DNA of 64,000 bases from an uncultured Sphingomonas sp. (GTDB taxonomy: Bacteria; Pseudomonadota; Alphaproteobacteria; Sphingomonadales; Sphingomonadaceae), in NCBI RefSeq assembly GCF_937871615.1, contig NZ_CALMPA010000070.1:1-64000 (forward strand), given 5' to 3'. A program made the position numbers and the translations under genes. Below are positions 37,071 through 46,329 of the stretch, one piece after another; the first letter of the stretch is position 1; each line of letters starts with the position of its first letter. Under the pieces are notes generated by a model, which did not search any database, was not told the DNA's origin, and saw only the letters and a program-made list of their open reading frames with translations.

Positions 37071-37143
37071 CGTCATTCCCGCGAAGGCGGGAATCCATAA
37101 CCCGTGTCGGCGCGAATGGATTCCCGCCTTCGCGGGAATGACG
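37071..37143. repeat. perfect 28-bp inverted repeat (REP-like)
   Basis: Arms at 37071-37098 and 37116-37143 are exact reverse complements (CGTCATTCCCGCGAAGGCGG...), separated by 17 bases. Each arm is itself partly palindromic (TTCCCGC..GCGGGAA). It lies in the divergent thiL-nadB spacer. Sequences starting CGTCATTCCCGCGAAGGCGGG are familiar as dispersed REP-like elements in proteobacterial genomes; copy number here is unknown. Confidence 0.85.
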
Positions 37144-37189
37144 GGGTGGCTCTTGTCGCGCGGCGCAACTTTCGTGCAACAGGGCGCGC

Positions 37190-38782
37190 ATGACCCAGCC
37201 TGTTCACGCAACCAGCGACATCCTCATCGTCGGTTCCGGCGCCGCGGGGCTTACCGCCGCGCTCAACCTCGCCGATCGCTTCAGGGTGACGGTGCTGGCG
37301 AAGGGCGCGCTCAACGAAGGCTCTACCGCCTGGGCGCAGGGCGGGATCGCGGCGGTGCTGGAGCCGGGCGACACGTTCGAAAGCCATATCGAGGACACGA
37401 TGATCGCGGGCGCCGGCCTCAACGATCGCGCCACCGTCGAGTTTGTGGTGGAGAATGCTCCCGCCGCGATCCAGCGCTTGCAGGCATTGGGCGTCCCCTT
37501 CGCGACCGAGGGCGATGCGCTGCACCTGACGCGCGAGGGCGGCCATTCGCACCGCCGCATCGTCCATGTCGACGACGCGACCGGCTGGGCGGTGCAGGAA
37601 GCGTTGCAGCGCGCGGCGGAAAAGCATCCCAATATCACGCTCGTTCCCGATCAGGTGGCGATTGATCTCGCCACCAGCCGGCATGAGGAGCGTTATTCCG
37701 GCGCGGGCAATGTGTGGGGCGTCTATGCCGCCGATCGCGGCACGGGCCGCGTCAACCTCTATACCGCGCGCGCGACGATCCTCGCCACCGGCGGCGCGGG
37801 GCGCACCTATCTGTTCTCCACCGCGCCGCGCGGCGCGACCGGCGACGGGATCGCGATGGCGTGGCGCGCGGGGTGCCGCATATCGAACATGGAATTCATG
37901 CAATTCCACCCGACCTGCCTCTACAATCTGGAGGTCAAGAACTTCCTCATCACCGAGGCAGTGCGCGGCGAGGGCGGGCAACTGCGGATTCCCGAGACGG
38001 GTTATCGCTTCATGCCCGATTTCGATTCCCGCGCGGAGCTTGCCCCGCGCGACGTGGTGGCGCGCGCGATCGACCATGAGATCAAGCGGCTGGGGCTCGA
38101 TTACGTCCATCTCGATATCAGCCACCAGCCCGCTGATTTCGTGCGCGGGCATTTCCCCAATATCTACGAAAAGCTGCTTGGCCTCGGCATCGACATGACG
38201 ACGCAGCCGATCCCGGTGGTGCCCGCGCAGCATTACACCTGCGGCGGGATCGTGATCGACCGTGACGGGCGCACCGATCTGCCCGGCCTTTACGCGGCGG
38301 GCGAGTGCACCCAATCCGGCCTGCACGGCGCGAACCGGCTCGCGTCCAATTCACTGCTCGAATGCTTCGTGTTCGGCGAAGCGGCGGCGAAGCATATCGC
38401 GGCCAATTGGGATGGCTTCGCGCCTGTGCCCGCGATCCGCCCATGGGATGAAAGCCGCGTCACCGATTCCGACGAGGAAGTCGTCATCAAGCAGAACTGG
38501 ACCGAGATCCGCCGCTTCATGTGGAATTACGTCGGCATCGTGCGCAGCACCAAGCGGCTGGAGCGCGCCGCGCACCGCATCAAGCTGCTGACCGACGAGG
38601 TGGGCGATTATTACGGGCATTTCCGCGTCACGCCCGATCTGATCGAGCTGCGCAACCTGCTCCAGACCGCCGATCTGATCGTGCGTTCCGCGTTGCAGCG
38701 GCGCGAAAGCCGCGGGCTGCATTATACGATCGACTGGCCCGAAACCTTGCCCGCGGCGCGCGACACGATTCTCGTGCCATGA
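37190..38782 (+). CDS. nadB: L-aspartate oxidase
   Basis: This 530-residue FAD enzyme oxidises L-aspartate to iminoaspartate, the first step of de novo NAD synthesis. FAD binding uses ILIVGSGAAGLTAALNLA. NEGSTAWAQGGIAAV, GGHSHRRIVHVDD and QHYTCGGIVID are flavoprotein and NadB signatures, and the C-terminal helical domain has RLERAAHRI. Length is normal. nadA and nadC are not beside it, so the pathway is split. A GC hairpin follows the stop. Confidence 0.95.
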   Translation: MTQPVHATSDILIVGSGAAGLTAALNLADRFRVTVLAKGALNEGSTAWAQGGIAAVLEPGDTFESHIEDTMIAGAGLNDRATVEFVVENAPAAIQRLQALGVPFATEGDALHLTREGGHSHRRIVHVDDATGWAVQEALQRAAEKHPNITLVPDQVAIDLATSRHEERYSGAGNVWGVYAADRGTGRVNLYTARATILATGGAGRTYLFSTAPRGATGDGIAMAWRAGCRISNMEFMQFHPTCLYNLEVKNFLITEAVRGEGGQLRIPETGYRFMPDFDSRAELAPRDVVARAIDHEIKRLGLDYVHLDISHQPADFVRGHFPNIYEKLLGLGIDMTTQPIPVVPAQHYTCGGIVIDRDGRTDLPGLYAAGECTQSGLHGANRLASNSLLECFVFGEAAAKHIAANWDGFAPVPAIRPWDESRVTDSDEEVVIKQNWTEIRRFMWNYVGIVRSTKRLERAAHRIKLLTDEVGDYYGHFRVTPDLIELRNLLQTADLIVRSALQRRESRGLHYTIDWPETLPAARDTILVP

Positions 38783-38796
38783 TGGCGCCCGCGGCA

Positions 38797-38826
38797 CGGG
38801 GCGGTTGATCCGGTTTACTCGCCCCG
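38797..38826 (+). terminator. possible hairpin terminator after nadB
   Basis: CGGGGCG (38797-38803) pairs with CGCCCCG (38820-38826) around a 16-base loop, 14 bases after the nadB stop. No T-tract follows, so intrinsic termination is doubtful. The rest of the 225-base gap to the next gene shows nothing I can identify. Confidence 0.35.
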
Positions 38827-39007
38827 CCGCCCGTCAGGGATGGACCGAAGGGAAAGGTGCGTGGGCCAGCGCCGGGATTTCAGCGGGAATGCGGGAATCC
38901 GTCGCGCATCAGGCGCGGTTCATCGCGATTGTGGCAAGCCCATGTTTTCTTTCGATGCCGGGATCGGGTTTAACCTGATCTTCGGGTCGGGTGGGCATAT
39001 TTTCGGC

Positions 39008-40159
39008 ATGACGGGTTCGTCGGTACGGTGGTTGATGGCAGGGCTGGGGACGCTGGCGCTGGCGCTGGCCGCCTGCGGCTCGGGCACGCGGCCCGGCGCG
39101 AGCGGCGTCGCGATGGCGCCATCCTATGTCGCCGCCCCCGCCTATGTCGTGTCGCTCCCCGTGCCGCGCGTGATGACGCCGCGCCGCAACGATCCGCCGC
39201 GCGCGCTGGTCGAGCGCGTCGATGCGCTGGTGCGGGGCTTCCCCGGCATTGCCGGCGTCGCGATCCGCGCGGTGGATGAAGGATGGACGGTGGAGGCGGG
39301 TGGCCGCCGCCGGATGCCGCAGCAGAGCGTGAGCAAATTGTGGGTCGCGATGACCGTGCTCGATCAGCGCGATTCCGGGCGGTTGAAGCTCGATGATCCG
39401 GTGACGCTCTACCCGGCTGATCTCACGCTGTTCCATCAGCCGATCGCCTCGCTGGTGAAGCCGTCTGGCTATCAGACCACGGTTGGCGCCTTGCTGGCCC
39501 GCGCGCTGACGCAGAGCGACAATACCGCCAACGATCGCCTGCTGTCGCTGGTCGGCGGCCCGAGCGCGGTGCGCGCCTTCGTCGAGCGCAAGCAGCTTGG
39601 CGATATCCGTTTCGGCCCTGGCGAGCGGCTGCTCCAGTCGAAAACGGCGGGGCTGACCTGGCAGCAGAGTTATTCGCTCGGCAACAGTTTCGAAATCGCC
39701 CGTTCGCGGCTTTCGCCCGATGTGCGCGCGGCGGCGCTTGAAGCCTATATCGCCGATCCGCCCGATGGCGCGGCGCCGCTCGCCATCGCCGATGCGCTGG
39801 CCCGGCTGGCGCGCGGCGAACTGCTGTCCGAAACATCGACGCGCTATCTGCTGAGCACGATGGGGGCATCCGTCACCGGGCGGGCGCGGCTTCGCGCGGC
39901 GCTGCCGCCGGGCTGGTCGATCCAGCACAAGACGGGGACGGGGCAGGAGCTTGGCCGCCGCAACGCCGGCTTCAACGATGTCGGCCTGCTCACCGCGCCC
40001 GATGGCCGGCGCTACGCGATCGCGGTGATGATCGGTGACACGACGCGCCCGATGCACGAACGGCAATTGCTGATCCAGGCGGCGGCGAGCGCGCTGACCG
40101 GCTATCGCACCGATAATCGCGCGCTCGCCTCGACCGACGACGACGCGCCGGGAAGCTGA
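39008..40159 (+). CDS. class A beta-lactamase-like serine hydrolase, lipoprotein
   Basis: This 383-residue protein has a lipoprotein signal (lipobox LAAC, Cys23) and a proline-rich linker, then a serine-hydrolase domain with class A spacing: Ser107-x-x-Lys110, Ser170-Asp-Asn and Lys308-Thr-Gly. Glu206 is exactly 36 residues after the SDN serine, where class A enzymes keep Glu166, but the following ExxLN reads ExxLQ. About 34 extra residues lie between that loop and KTG. It could be a beta-lactamase or a peptidoglycan peptidase. The start at 39008 gives the best signal peptide. Confidence 0.8.
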   Translation: MTGSSVRWLMAGLGTLALALAACGSGTRPGASGVAMAPSYVAAPAYVVSLPVPRVMTPRRNDPPRALVERVDALVRGFPGIAGVAIRAVDEGWTVEAGGRRRMPQQSVSKLWVAMTVLDQRDSGRLKLDDPVTLYPADLTLFHQPIASLVKPSGYQTTVGALLARALTQSDNTANDRLLSLVGGPSAVRAFVERKQLGDIRFGPGERLLQSKTAGLTWQQSYSLGNSFEIARSRLSPDVRAAALEAYIADPPDGAAPLAIADALARLARGELLSETSTRYLLSTMGASVTGRARLRAALPPGWSIQHKTGTGQELGRRNAGFNDVGLLTAPDGRRYAIAVMIGDTTRPMHERQLLIQAAASALTGYRTDNRALASTDDDAPGS

Positions 40160-40251
40160 GGGTTAGCCAGCCCGAACTTTTTGTCGCCGCCCAACCCGCC
40201 GATGTGACATGCGGGATTGGTCCGCCGCGCGATCCGGGCTATCCCGCGCCG

Positions 40252-43011
40252 ATGCCGCACCTCTATCTCGTCGATGGCTCGGGCTATATCTTCCGCGCTT
40301 ATCACGTCCTGCCAAAGCTCACCAACCGGCATGGCGAACCTGCCGGCGCGGTCTATGGCTATACGACGATGCTGTGGAAGCTCGCCAACGAGCTGCATCA
40401 GGCCGATGGCCCGACCCATCTGGCGGTGATCCTCGACAAATCGGGGCACACTTTCCGCAACGAGATGTACGATAAATACAAGGCGCAGCGCCCGCCCGCG
40501 CCGGAAGACCTTGTGCCGCAATTCCCGATGATCCGCGATGCGACGCGCGCCTTCTCGCTGCCGTGCATCGAGGAGCAGGGGTGGGAGGCGGACGATCTGA
40601 TCGCCTCTTATGCCAAGGCCGCGCTGGCGCAGGGCTGGCAGGTGACGGTAATCAGCTCCGACAAGGATCTGATGCAATTGCTGACCGAACCGGGCATCGA
40701 CATGCTCGATACGATGAAGGATCGCCGGATCGGGCCGGAGGCGGTGATCGAGAAATTCGGCGTCGGCCCGGACAAGCTCGGCGAGGTGCTGGCGCTGATG
40801 GGCGACAGCGTGGATAACGTGCCGGGGGTTCCCGGTGTCGGCCCCAAGACCGCCGCCAAGCTCATCAACGAATATGGCGATGTCGAAGCCGTGCTCGCTG
40901 CCGCGCCGGGGATGAAGCCGGGCAAGCTGCGCGACAATCTGATCGAACATGCCGATATGGCGCGGCTGAGCCGCCAATTGGTCGAGCTGGCGAGCGATGT
41001 GCCGCTGCCCGAGCCGCTCGACGATCTGGCGCTGAACGGCATCCCCGAAGCGCCGCTGCGCGCGTTTCTCGAACATCACGGGTTCAAGACGCTGCTCGGC
41101 AAGCTCGGCCAGAAGGCCGATGCGCCCGCGCCCGCGACGCCTGCCGCGATCCCGCTCGAAGCCGAGCCGCCATGCGATCACGACGCCTATGAAACGGTGA
41201 CGGACGAAGCGGTTCTCGATCGCTGGATCGCCGAGGCGCGGCATCAGGGCTATGTCGCGATCGACACCGAGACGACCGCGAAAGACCCGATGCTCGCCGA
41301 ACTGGTCGGCATCAGCATGGCGCTAGCCCCCAATCGCGCCTGTTATATCCCGCTCGCGCATGGCGGCAGCGACATGTTCGCCGAAAAGCCGGTGCAGATC
41401 GCGCGCGCGGCGGCACTGGCGAAGCTGGGGCCGTTGTTCGAGGATGCCGGCGTGCTCAAGATCGGGCACAATCTGAAATATGATCTGACCGTGCTGGCGC
41501 GGCTGGGCATTTATGTTGCGCCTTATGACGATTCGATCGTGATGAGCTTCGATCTCGATGCCGGGCTGCACGGGCACGGCATGGACGAACTGGCGGTGAC
41601 GCATCTGTCGCACACCTGCATCGCGTACAAGGATGTGGTCGGCACGGGGAAAAAGCAGCTCGGCTTCAACGAGATCGACCTCAAGACCGCCACGCGCTAC
41701 GCGGCGGAGGATGCCGATGTGACGTTAAGGCTGTGGCGGCGATTCCGCGCCCGGCTGCCCATGGAAGGCGCGACGCGCATCTATGAGATGGTCGATCGCC
41801 CGCTCATTCCGGTGATCGCGCGGATGGAGCGGCATGGCATCAAGGTCGATCGCGAGCGGCTGGCGCAATTGAGCCGTGGCTTCGATACCGGGATCGCGGA
41901 GCTTGAAACGACGATCCATGGCCTCGCCGGCGGGAGCTTTACGATCGGCAGCCCCAAGCAGCTTGGCGATGTGCTGTTCGAGCGGATGGGGATCAAGGGC
42001 GGGCGCAAGGGCAAGTCCGGCGTTTATTCCACCGATGTGAACGAGATGGAGCGGATCGCCGCCGACAAGGAATCGCCCGGCGCCGAGATCGCGGCGCGCG
42101 TGCTCGACTGGCGGCAGCTCACCAAGCTCAAGAACACCTATACCGATACGTTGCAGGAGCAGATTCACGCCGGGACGGGCCGTGTCCACACCAGCTACAG
42201 CCTGACCGGCGCGCAGACCGGGCGGCTCTCGTCCACCGATCCCAACCTTCAGAATATCCCGATCCGCACCGAAACGGGGCGCCAGATCCGCGACGCCTTT
42301 GTCGCCGAACCGGGCAATGTCATCCTCGCGGCGGACTATTCGCAGATCGAATTGCGCCTCGCCGCGCACATGGCCGATGTGCCCGCGCTCAAGGCGGCGT
42401 TCGCGCGCGGTGACGACATTCACGCGATGACCGCGCAGGAATTGTTCGGCGAGCTGAACCGCGACACCCGCGCGCGCGCCAAGACGATCAACTTCGCGAT
42501 CCTCTATGGCATCAGCCGCTGGGGCCTTGCCGGGCGGCTCGATGTGACGCCGGATGAAGCGCAGGCGATGATTGATCGCTATTTCGAGCGCTTTCCCGGC
42601 ATCAACCGTTATATCGCCGAAACGCTGACCCATGTGCGCGAACGCGGCTTCACCGAAACGCTGTTTGGCCGCAAGACGCATTTCCCGCGCATCAAATCCA
42701 AGGTGCAGCACGAACGACAGGGCGCCGAGCGCGCGGCGATCAACGCGCCGATTCAAGGAACGTCGGCGGACATCATCAAGCGCGCGATGGCGCGGATGGA
42801 GCCGGCGCTGGCGGCGGCGGGGCTGACCGGCACGCGGATGCTGCTTCAGGTGCATGACGAACTGGTGTTCGAGCTTCCCGCGGGCGAGGTGGATGCCGCG
42901 CGCCCGGTGATCGAGCGCGTGATGGCGACCGCCGCCGAGCCGGTGGTGACGCTCGACGTGCCGCTCGCGGTGGAGATCGGTGTCGGTGAAAGCTGGGGGA
43001 CTGCGCATTGA
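40252..43011 (+). CDS. polA: DNA polymerase I
   Basis: This 919-residue repair polymerase has three domains. The N-terminal 5'-3' nuclease begins LYLVDGSGYIFRAYHVL and includes EADDLIASYA and DNVPGVPGVGPKTA. The 3'-5' exonuclease keeps its metal residues (Asp338 and Glu340 in IDTETT; later NLKYD and YAAEDADV), so proofreading should be active. The polymerase has motif A with Asp695 (DYSQIEL), motif B (AKTINFAILYGIS) and motif C with Asp869-Glu870 (VHDE). The ATG at 40252 is chosen because the first beta strand begins three residues later. Confidence 0.97.
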   Translation: MPHLYLVDGSGYIFRAYHVLPKLTNRHGEPAGAVYGYTTMLWKLANELHQADGPTHLAVILDKSGHTFRNEMYDKYKAQRPPAPEDLVPQFPMIRDATRAFSLPCIEEQGWEADDLIASYAKAALAQGWQVTVISSDKDLMQLLTEPGIDMLDTMKDRRIGPEAVIEKFGVGPDKLGEVLALMGDSVDNVPGVPGVGPKTAAKLINEYGDVEAVLAAAPGMKPGKLRDNLIEHADMARLSRQLVELASDVPLPEPLDDLALNGIPEAPLRAFLEHHGFKTLLGKLGQKADAPAPATPAAIPLEAEPPCDHDAYETVTDEAVLDRWIAEARHQGYVAIDTETTAKDPMLAELVGISMALAPNRACYIPLAHGGSDMFAEKPVQIARAAALAKLGPLFEDAGVLKIGHNLKYDLTVLARLGIYVAPYDDSIVMSFDLDAGLHGHGMDELAVTHLSHTCIAYKDVVGTGKKQLGFNEIDLKTATRYAAEDADVTLRLWRRFRARLPMEGATRIYEMVDRPLIPVIARMERHGIKVDRERLAQLSRGFDTGIAELETTIHGLAGGSFTIGSPKQLGDVLFERMGIKGGRKGKSGVYSTDVNEMERIAADKESPGAEIAARVLDWRQLTKLKNTYTDTLQEQIHAGTGRVHTSYSLTGAQTGRLSSTDPNLQNIPIRTETGRQIRDAFVAEPGNVILAADYSQIELRLAAHMADVPALKAAFARGDDIHAMTAQELFGELNRDTRARAKTINFAILYGISRWGLAGRLDVTPDEAQAMIDRYFERFPGINRYIAETLTHVRERGFTETLFGRKTHFPRIKSKVQHERQGAERAAINAPIQGTSADIIKRAMARMEPALAAAGLTGTRMLLQVHDELVFELPAGEVDAARPVIERVMATAAEPVVTLDVPLAVEIGVGESWGTAH

Positions 43012-43039
43012 CCGATCGCAGGCGCCGGGAGCGCCGGCA

Positions 43040-44557
43040 ATGAGTGAATCGTCGGAAGACCTCGCCACGCTTGCCAAGGGCGGGCGAACCAATGTCGCGG
43101 GCTTCATCCTGCGGCTGCTGGCGCGCATTCCCTTCCTGTTCATCGCCGGGCGGCTCTATGGCCCCGATCTCGTCGGGCGTTTCGCCATTGCCGTCGTGGT
43201 GGTGGAACTGGCGGCGCTGGTTTCTACGCTGGGGCTGAAACGCGGGCTGGCGCAGGCGCTGGCGACGACCGATCGCCCGCATGTCCATGTCGTATGGGAT
43301 GCGATGGTGCTTGGCGGCATCCTCAGCCTCGCGGCGAGCGCGGTGCTGTGGGTGTTTCCCGAGGTGATGTATCCCAACAGCTTCGTCACCGGGCTCGATC
43401 GCTATCTGCCGCTTATCATCCTGGCGATCGCTTGGTCGGATATCAGCCTTGCCGCGCTCGCCTATCGGCTGAACGTGCGCGCGACCGTGACGGCGCGCGC
43501 GGTGGTGGAGCCGTGGACGATCTCGATCGCGGCATGGGTTTTCTCGTTCTTCACGACGCGCGACGGGCTGGTGCTCGCCTATGTCTCGTCGATGATCGCG
43601 GCGCTGACCGCGAGCCTCGTTCCGTTCATCCGCAGCTACGGGCTGCCGCGCGGCTGGTCCCCGCATCTCAGCGAATTGTTCGCGCTGGCGCGGCGCAACG
43701 TGCCGCTCGCCGGCGCCGACGCGCTGGAATGGGGGACGCGCAACGTCGATCGTTTCATCCTCGGCGTGATGTTCGAGCCGAAGATCGTCGGCATCTATTA
43801 TATGGCGCAGCAGGTCGCCTCGCTGCCGCAGAAGCTGAAAACCTCGTTCGATCCGATCCTCGGGCCGGTAATCACCCGCAATCTCGCGAGCGGCAATCGC
43901 GCGGCGATCGCGGCGCAGGTGCGGCAGGTGGCGTTCTGGATCATCGCCGCGCAGGTGGGCCTTGCGCTGATGGGGTCGATCCCCGGCGAGGCGGTGATGG
44001 GGATCGTGGGGCCGCAATTCGTCGCGGGGACGGCGGCGCTCGCCTTCCTGCTCACCGCGGAGGTGCTCGCGTCGACCGGGGCGGTATGCGAATCCGCGCT
44101 CGTCTATCTGGCGCGGCATCGCAATCTGATGATTTCCGCCGCGATGCTGACTTTTCAGGTGGTGTTGAGCTTCGCGCTGATCCTCGCGATGCGCGCGCTT
44201 GGCTGGCCGATCGCGTTTCAGGCGGCGGGGCCGGCGGTGGCGCTGATGCTGAGCGTCGCGCTGACCTCTGTGGTGAAAGCGCGGGTGCTTGGTCGGTTGC
44301 TGCACGCGCCGGTATCGCCATTGCGCTGGGCGTTATTGTGGGCGGCGCTGGCGGCGGTCGTCGTTGGGGGATGCTTCGCGATGCTGCCGCACAGCCTCGA
44401 ATGGGCCGAGGTGATCCTCGGCATCCCGGCGATCGCGGCGGTCTATCTGTTCGTGCTGTGGCGCTGGGCATTCGGCCCGGCTGACCGCGCGCTGTTCGGC
44501 AAGATGCCGCGCGCCGATGAGGCGACACTGCCCAATGTCGGCGCGATCACGCGGTAA
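43040..44557 (+). CDS. oligosaccharide flippase-like membrane protein
   Basis: This 505-residue polytopic protein has about 12-14 membrane helices and resembles the polysaccharide-biosynthesis (Wzx/MATE-like) superfamily. The N-terminal LARIPFLFIAGRLYGPDLVGRFAIA segment and the repeated helical pairs support this assignment. It likely flips a lipid-linked saccharide across the inner membrane. No glycosyltransferase genes are adjacent. The start at 43040 is 28 bases after polA. The nearby heparinase-like gene could act on the same polymer, which is an inference. Confidence 0.8.
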   Translation: MSESSEDLATLAKGGRTNVAGFILRLLARIPFLFIAGRLYGPDLVGRFAIAVVVVELAALVSTLGLKRGLAQALATTDRPHVHVVWDAMVLGGILSLAASAVLWVFPEVMYPNSFVTGLDRYLPLIILAIAWSDISLAALAYRLNVRATVTARAVVEPWTISIAAWVFSFFTTRDGLVLAYVSSMIAALTASLVPFIRSYGLPRGWSPHLSELFALARRNVPLAGADALEWGTRNVDRFILGVMFEPKIVGIYYMAQQVASLPQKLKTSFDPILGPVITRNLASGNRAAIAAQVRQVAFWIIAAQVGLALMGSIPGEAVMGIVGPQFVAGTAALAFLLTAEVLASTGAVCESALVYLARHRNLMISAAMLTFQVVLSFALILAMRALGWPIAFQAAGPAVALMLSVALTSVVKARVLGRLLHAPVSPLRWALLWAALAAVVVGGCFAMLPHSLEWAEVILGIPAIAAVYLFVLWRWAFGPADRALFGKMPRADEATLPNVGAITR

Positions 44558-44570
44558 GCACGCCCGGTTT

Positions 44571-44653
44571 CCCGTTCGCCCTGAGCTTGTCGAAGGGTTG
44601 CCCTTCTTCCCTGGAAGAAAGTGCAGGGCTTCGACAAGCTCAGCCCGAACGGG
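44571..44653. repeat. inverted repeat with inner hairpin
   Basis: Outer arms at 44571-44597 and 44626-44653 are complements except for two paired dinucleotide swaps (core CTGAGCTTGTCGAAG and CTTCGACAAGCTCAG). Inside lies a separate hairpin, TTCTTCC-CT-GGAAGAA (44604-44619). The element sits between the convergent flippase and purH genes and could act as a bidirectional terminator. A single arm-like copy lies at 52841-52855. Confidence 0.8.
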
Positions 44654-44679
44654 GATGGGAATCCTCTCCCGATATGAAA

Positions 44680-46251
44680 TCAATGCCGGAAGTGGCGCAT
44701 CCCGGTGAAGATCATCGCCAGCCCCGCCTCGTCGGCGGCGGCGATCACTTCGGCGTCGCGGATCGAGCCGCCCGGCTGGATCACCGCCGTCGCCCCGGCC
44801 TCGACCGCGGCGAGCAAGCCGTCGGCGAACGGGAAGAACGCATCCGACGCCACCGCCGAACCGATTGTGCGCGGCGTGGCCCAGCCCGCCTTGTCCGCCG
44901 CGTCCTTCGCCTTCCACGCGGCGATCCGCGCGCTTTCGAGCCGGTTCATCTGCCCCGCGCCGACGCCCGCCGTGCCGCCGTCCTTGGCATAGACGATCGC
45001 GTTCGACTTGACGTGCTTGGCGACCGTCCAGGCGAAGCGGCAATCGGCCAGTTCCTGCGCGGTCGGCTGACGCTTCGTCACCACCTTGAGCATGTCGTCG
45101 GTGAGGCGGCCGTTATCGCGGGACTGGACGAGCCAGCCGCCGGTGATCGCCTTCGCCGCCATGCCGGTGCGTGCCGGATCGGGAAGCTGGCCGGTGAGCA
45201 GCAGCCGCAGGTTCTTCTTCGCCGCGAACAAGGCGATCGCCTCCTCATCGGCATCGGGGGCGACCACCACTTCGGTGAAGATGCCGGTGATCGCCTTCGC
45301 CGTCACCGCATCGAGCGTGCGGTTCAAGGCGATTATCCCGCCGAACGCGGACACGGTGTCGCACGCGAATGCCGCCTCATAAGCCTCGGCCAGCGTCGCC
45401 GCGCTCGCCACGCCGCATGGATTGGCGTGCTTGACGATCACGCAGGTCGGCGCGGCATCGCGGAATTCGCTCACCAGCTCCAGCGCGGCATCGGCATCGT
45501 TCAAATTGTTGTAGCTCAGTTCCTTGCCCTGCACCTGTCGCGCCTGGCCGATGCCGGGGGTGGAGGGGCCGGCGTGGCTGTAGAACGCGGCCTGCTGATG
45601 CGGATTCTCGCCGTAACGCAGCACCGTCGGCGATTCGAGCACGAAGGGCAGGGTCGCGGGGAATTGCTGCTGCTGATCGGCGAAGCCGAACCAGCTTGCG
45701 ATCATGGCGTCATAGGTCGCGGTCGCGGCGAAGGCCTTGGCCGCCAGCCGCTTGCGTTCGGCGAGATCGGTCTCGCCCTTCGCCACGATGGCATAATCCG
45801 CCGGATCGGTGACGATCGCGACATAGGCGTGGTTCTTCGCGGCGGAGCGCACCATCGAGGGGCCGCCGATATCAATATTTTCGATGATCTCGTCGCGATC
45901 CGCGCCGCGCGCCACCGTCTGGGCGAAGGGATAGAGGTTCACCACCACCAGGTCGATCGCGCCGATCGCGTGTTCGGCCATCGCGGCGGCGTGTGCCGGA
46001 TCGTCCCGCACCGCGAGCAGCCCGCCATGCACCATCGGGTGCAGCGTCTTGACCCGGCCATCCATCATTTCCGGAAAGCCGGTGAGATCGGACACATCGC
46101 GCACCGCAAGCCCCGCGTCGCGCAACGCTTTGGCGGTGCCGCCGGTCGATACCAGCTCCACGCCGCGCCCGGCGAGCGTGCGCGCCAGATCGACCACCCC
46201 CGTCTTGTCGGAAACGGAAAGGAGCGCGCGCTTGATCGGGATCGTGGTCAT
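44680..46251 (-). CDS. purH: bifunctional AICAR transformylase / IMP cyclohydrolase
   Basis: This 523-residue enzyme catalyses the last two steps of IMP synthesis. The N-terminal cyclohydrolase domain (about 1-195) carries [24 protein letters not shown] and [13 protein letters not shown]. The C-terminal transformylase domain carries [21 protein letters not shown] (catalytic Lys-His) and FFPFADG. It is a normal-length, complete protein. The other purine genes are not in the window. Confidence 0.97.
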   Translation of the reverse strand: MTTIPIKRALLSVSDKTGVVDLARTLAGRGVELVSTGGTAKALRDAGLAVRDVSDLTGFPEMMDGRVKTLHPMVHGGLLAVRDDPAHAAAMAEHAIGAIDLVVVNLYPFAQTVARGADRDEIIENIDIGGPSMVRSAAKNHAYVAIVTDPADYAIVAKGETDLAERKRLAAKAFAATATYDAMIASWFGFADQQQQFPATLPFVLESPTVLRYGENPHQQAAFYSHAGPSTPGIGQARQVQGKELSYNNLNDADAALELVSEFRDAAPTCVIVKHANPCGVASAATLAEAYEAAFACDTVSAFGGIIALNRTLDAVTAKAITGIFTEVVVAPDADEEAIALFAAKKNLRLLLTGQLPDPARTGMAAKAITGGWLVQSRDNGRLTDDMLKVVTKRQPTAQELADCRFAWTVAKHVKSNAIVYAKDGGTAGVGAGQMNRLESARIAAWKAKDAADKAGWATPRTIGSAVASDAFFPFADGLLAAVEAGATAVIQPGGSIRDAEVIAAADEAGLAMIFTGMRHFRH

Positions 46252-46329
46252 GTCGGCCTTGCGAAGCTGGGGAAGGTTCGCCGCGCCTCTTAGAACCGCT
46301 TTCCGGGGGGCGCTACCCCGCGGCCTACC

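Noticed and set aside
36132-37211. Longer thiL reading through the inverted repeat
   Set aside because: The extra 64 residues are translation of the REP-like repeat and contain no ThiL features.
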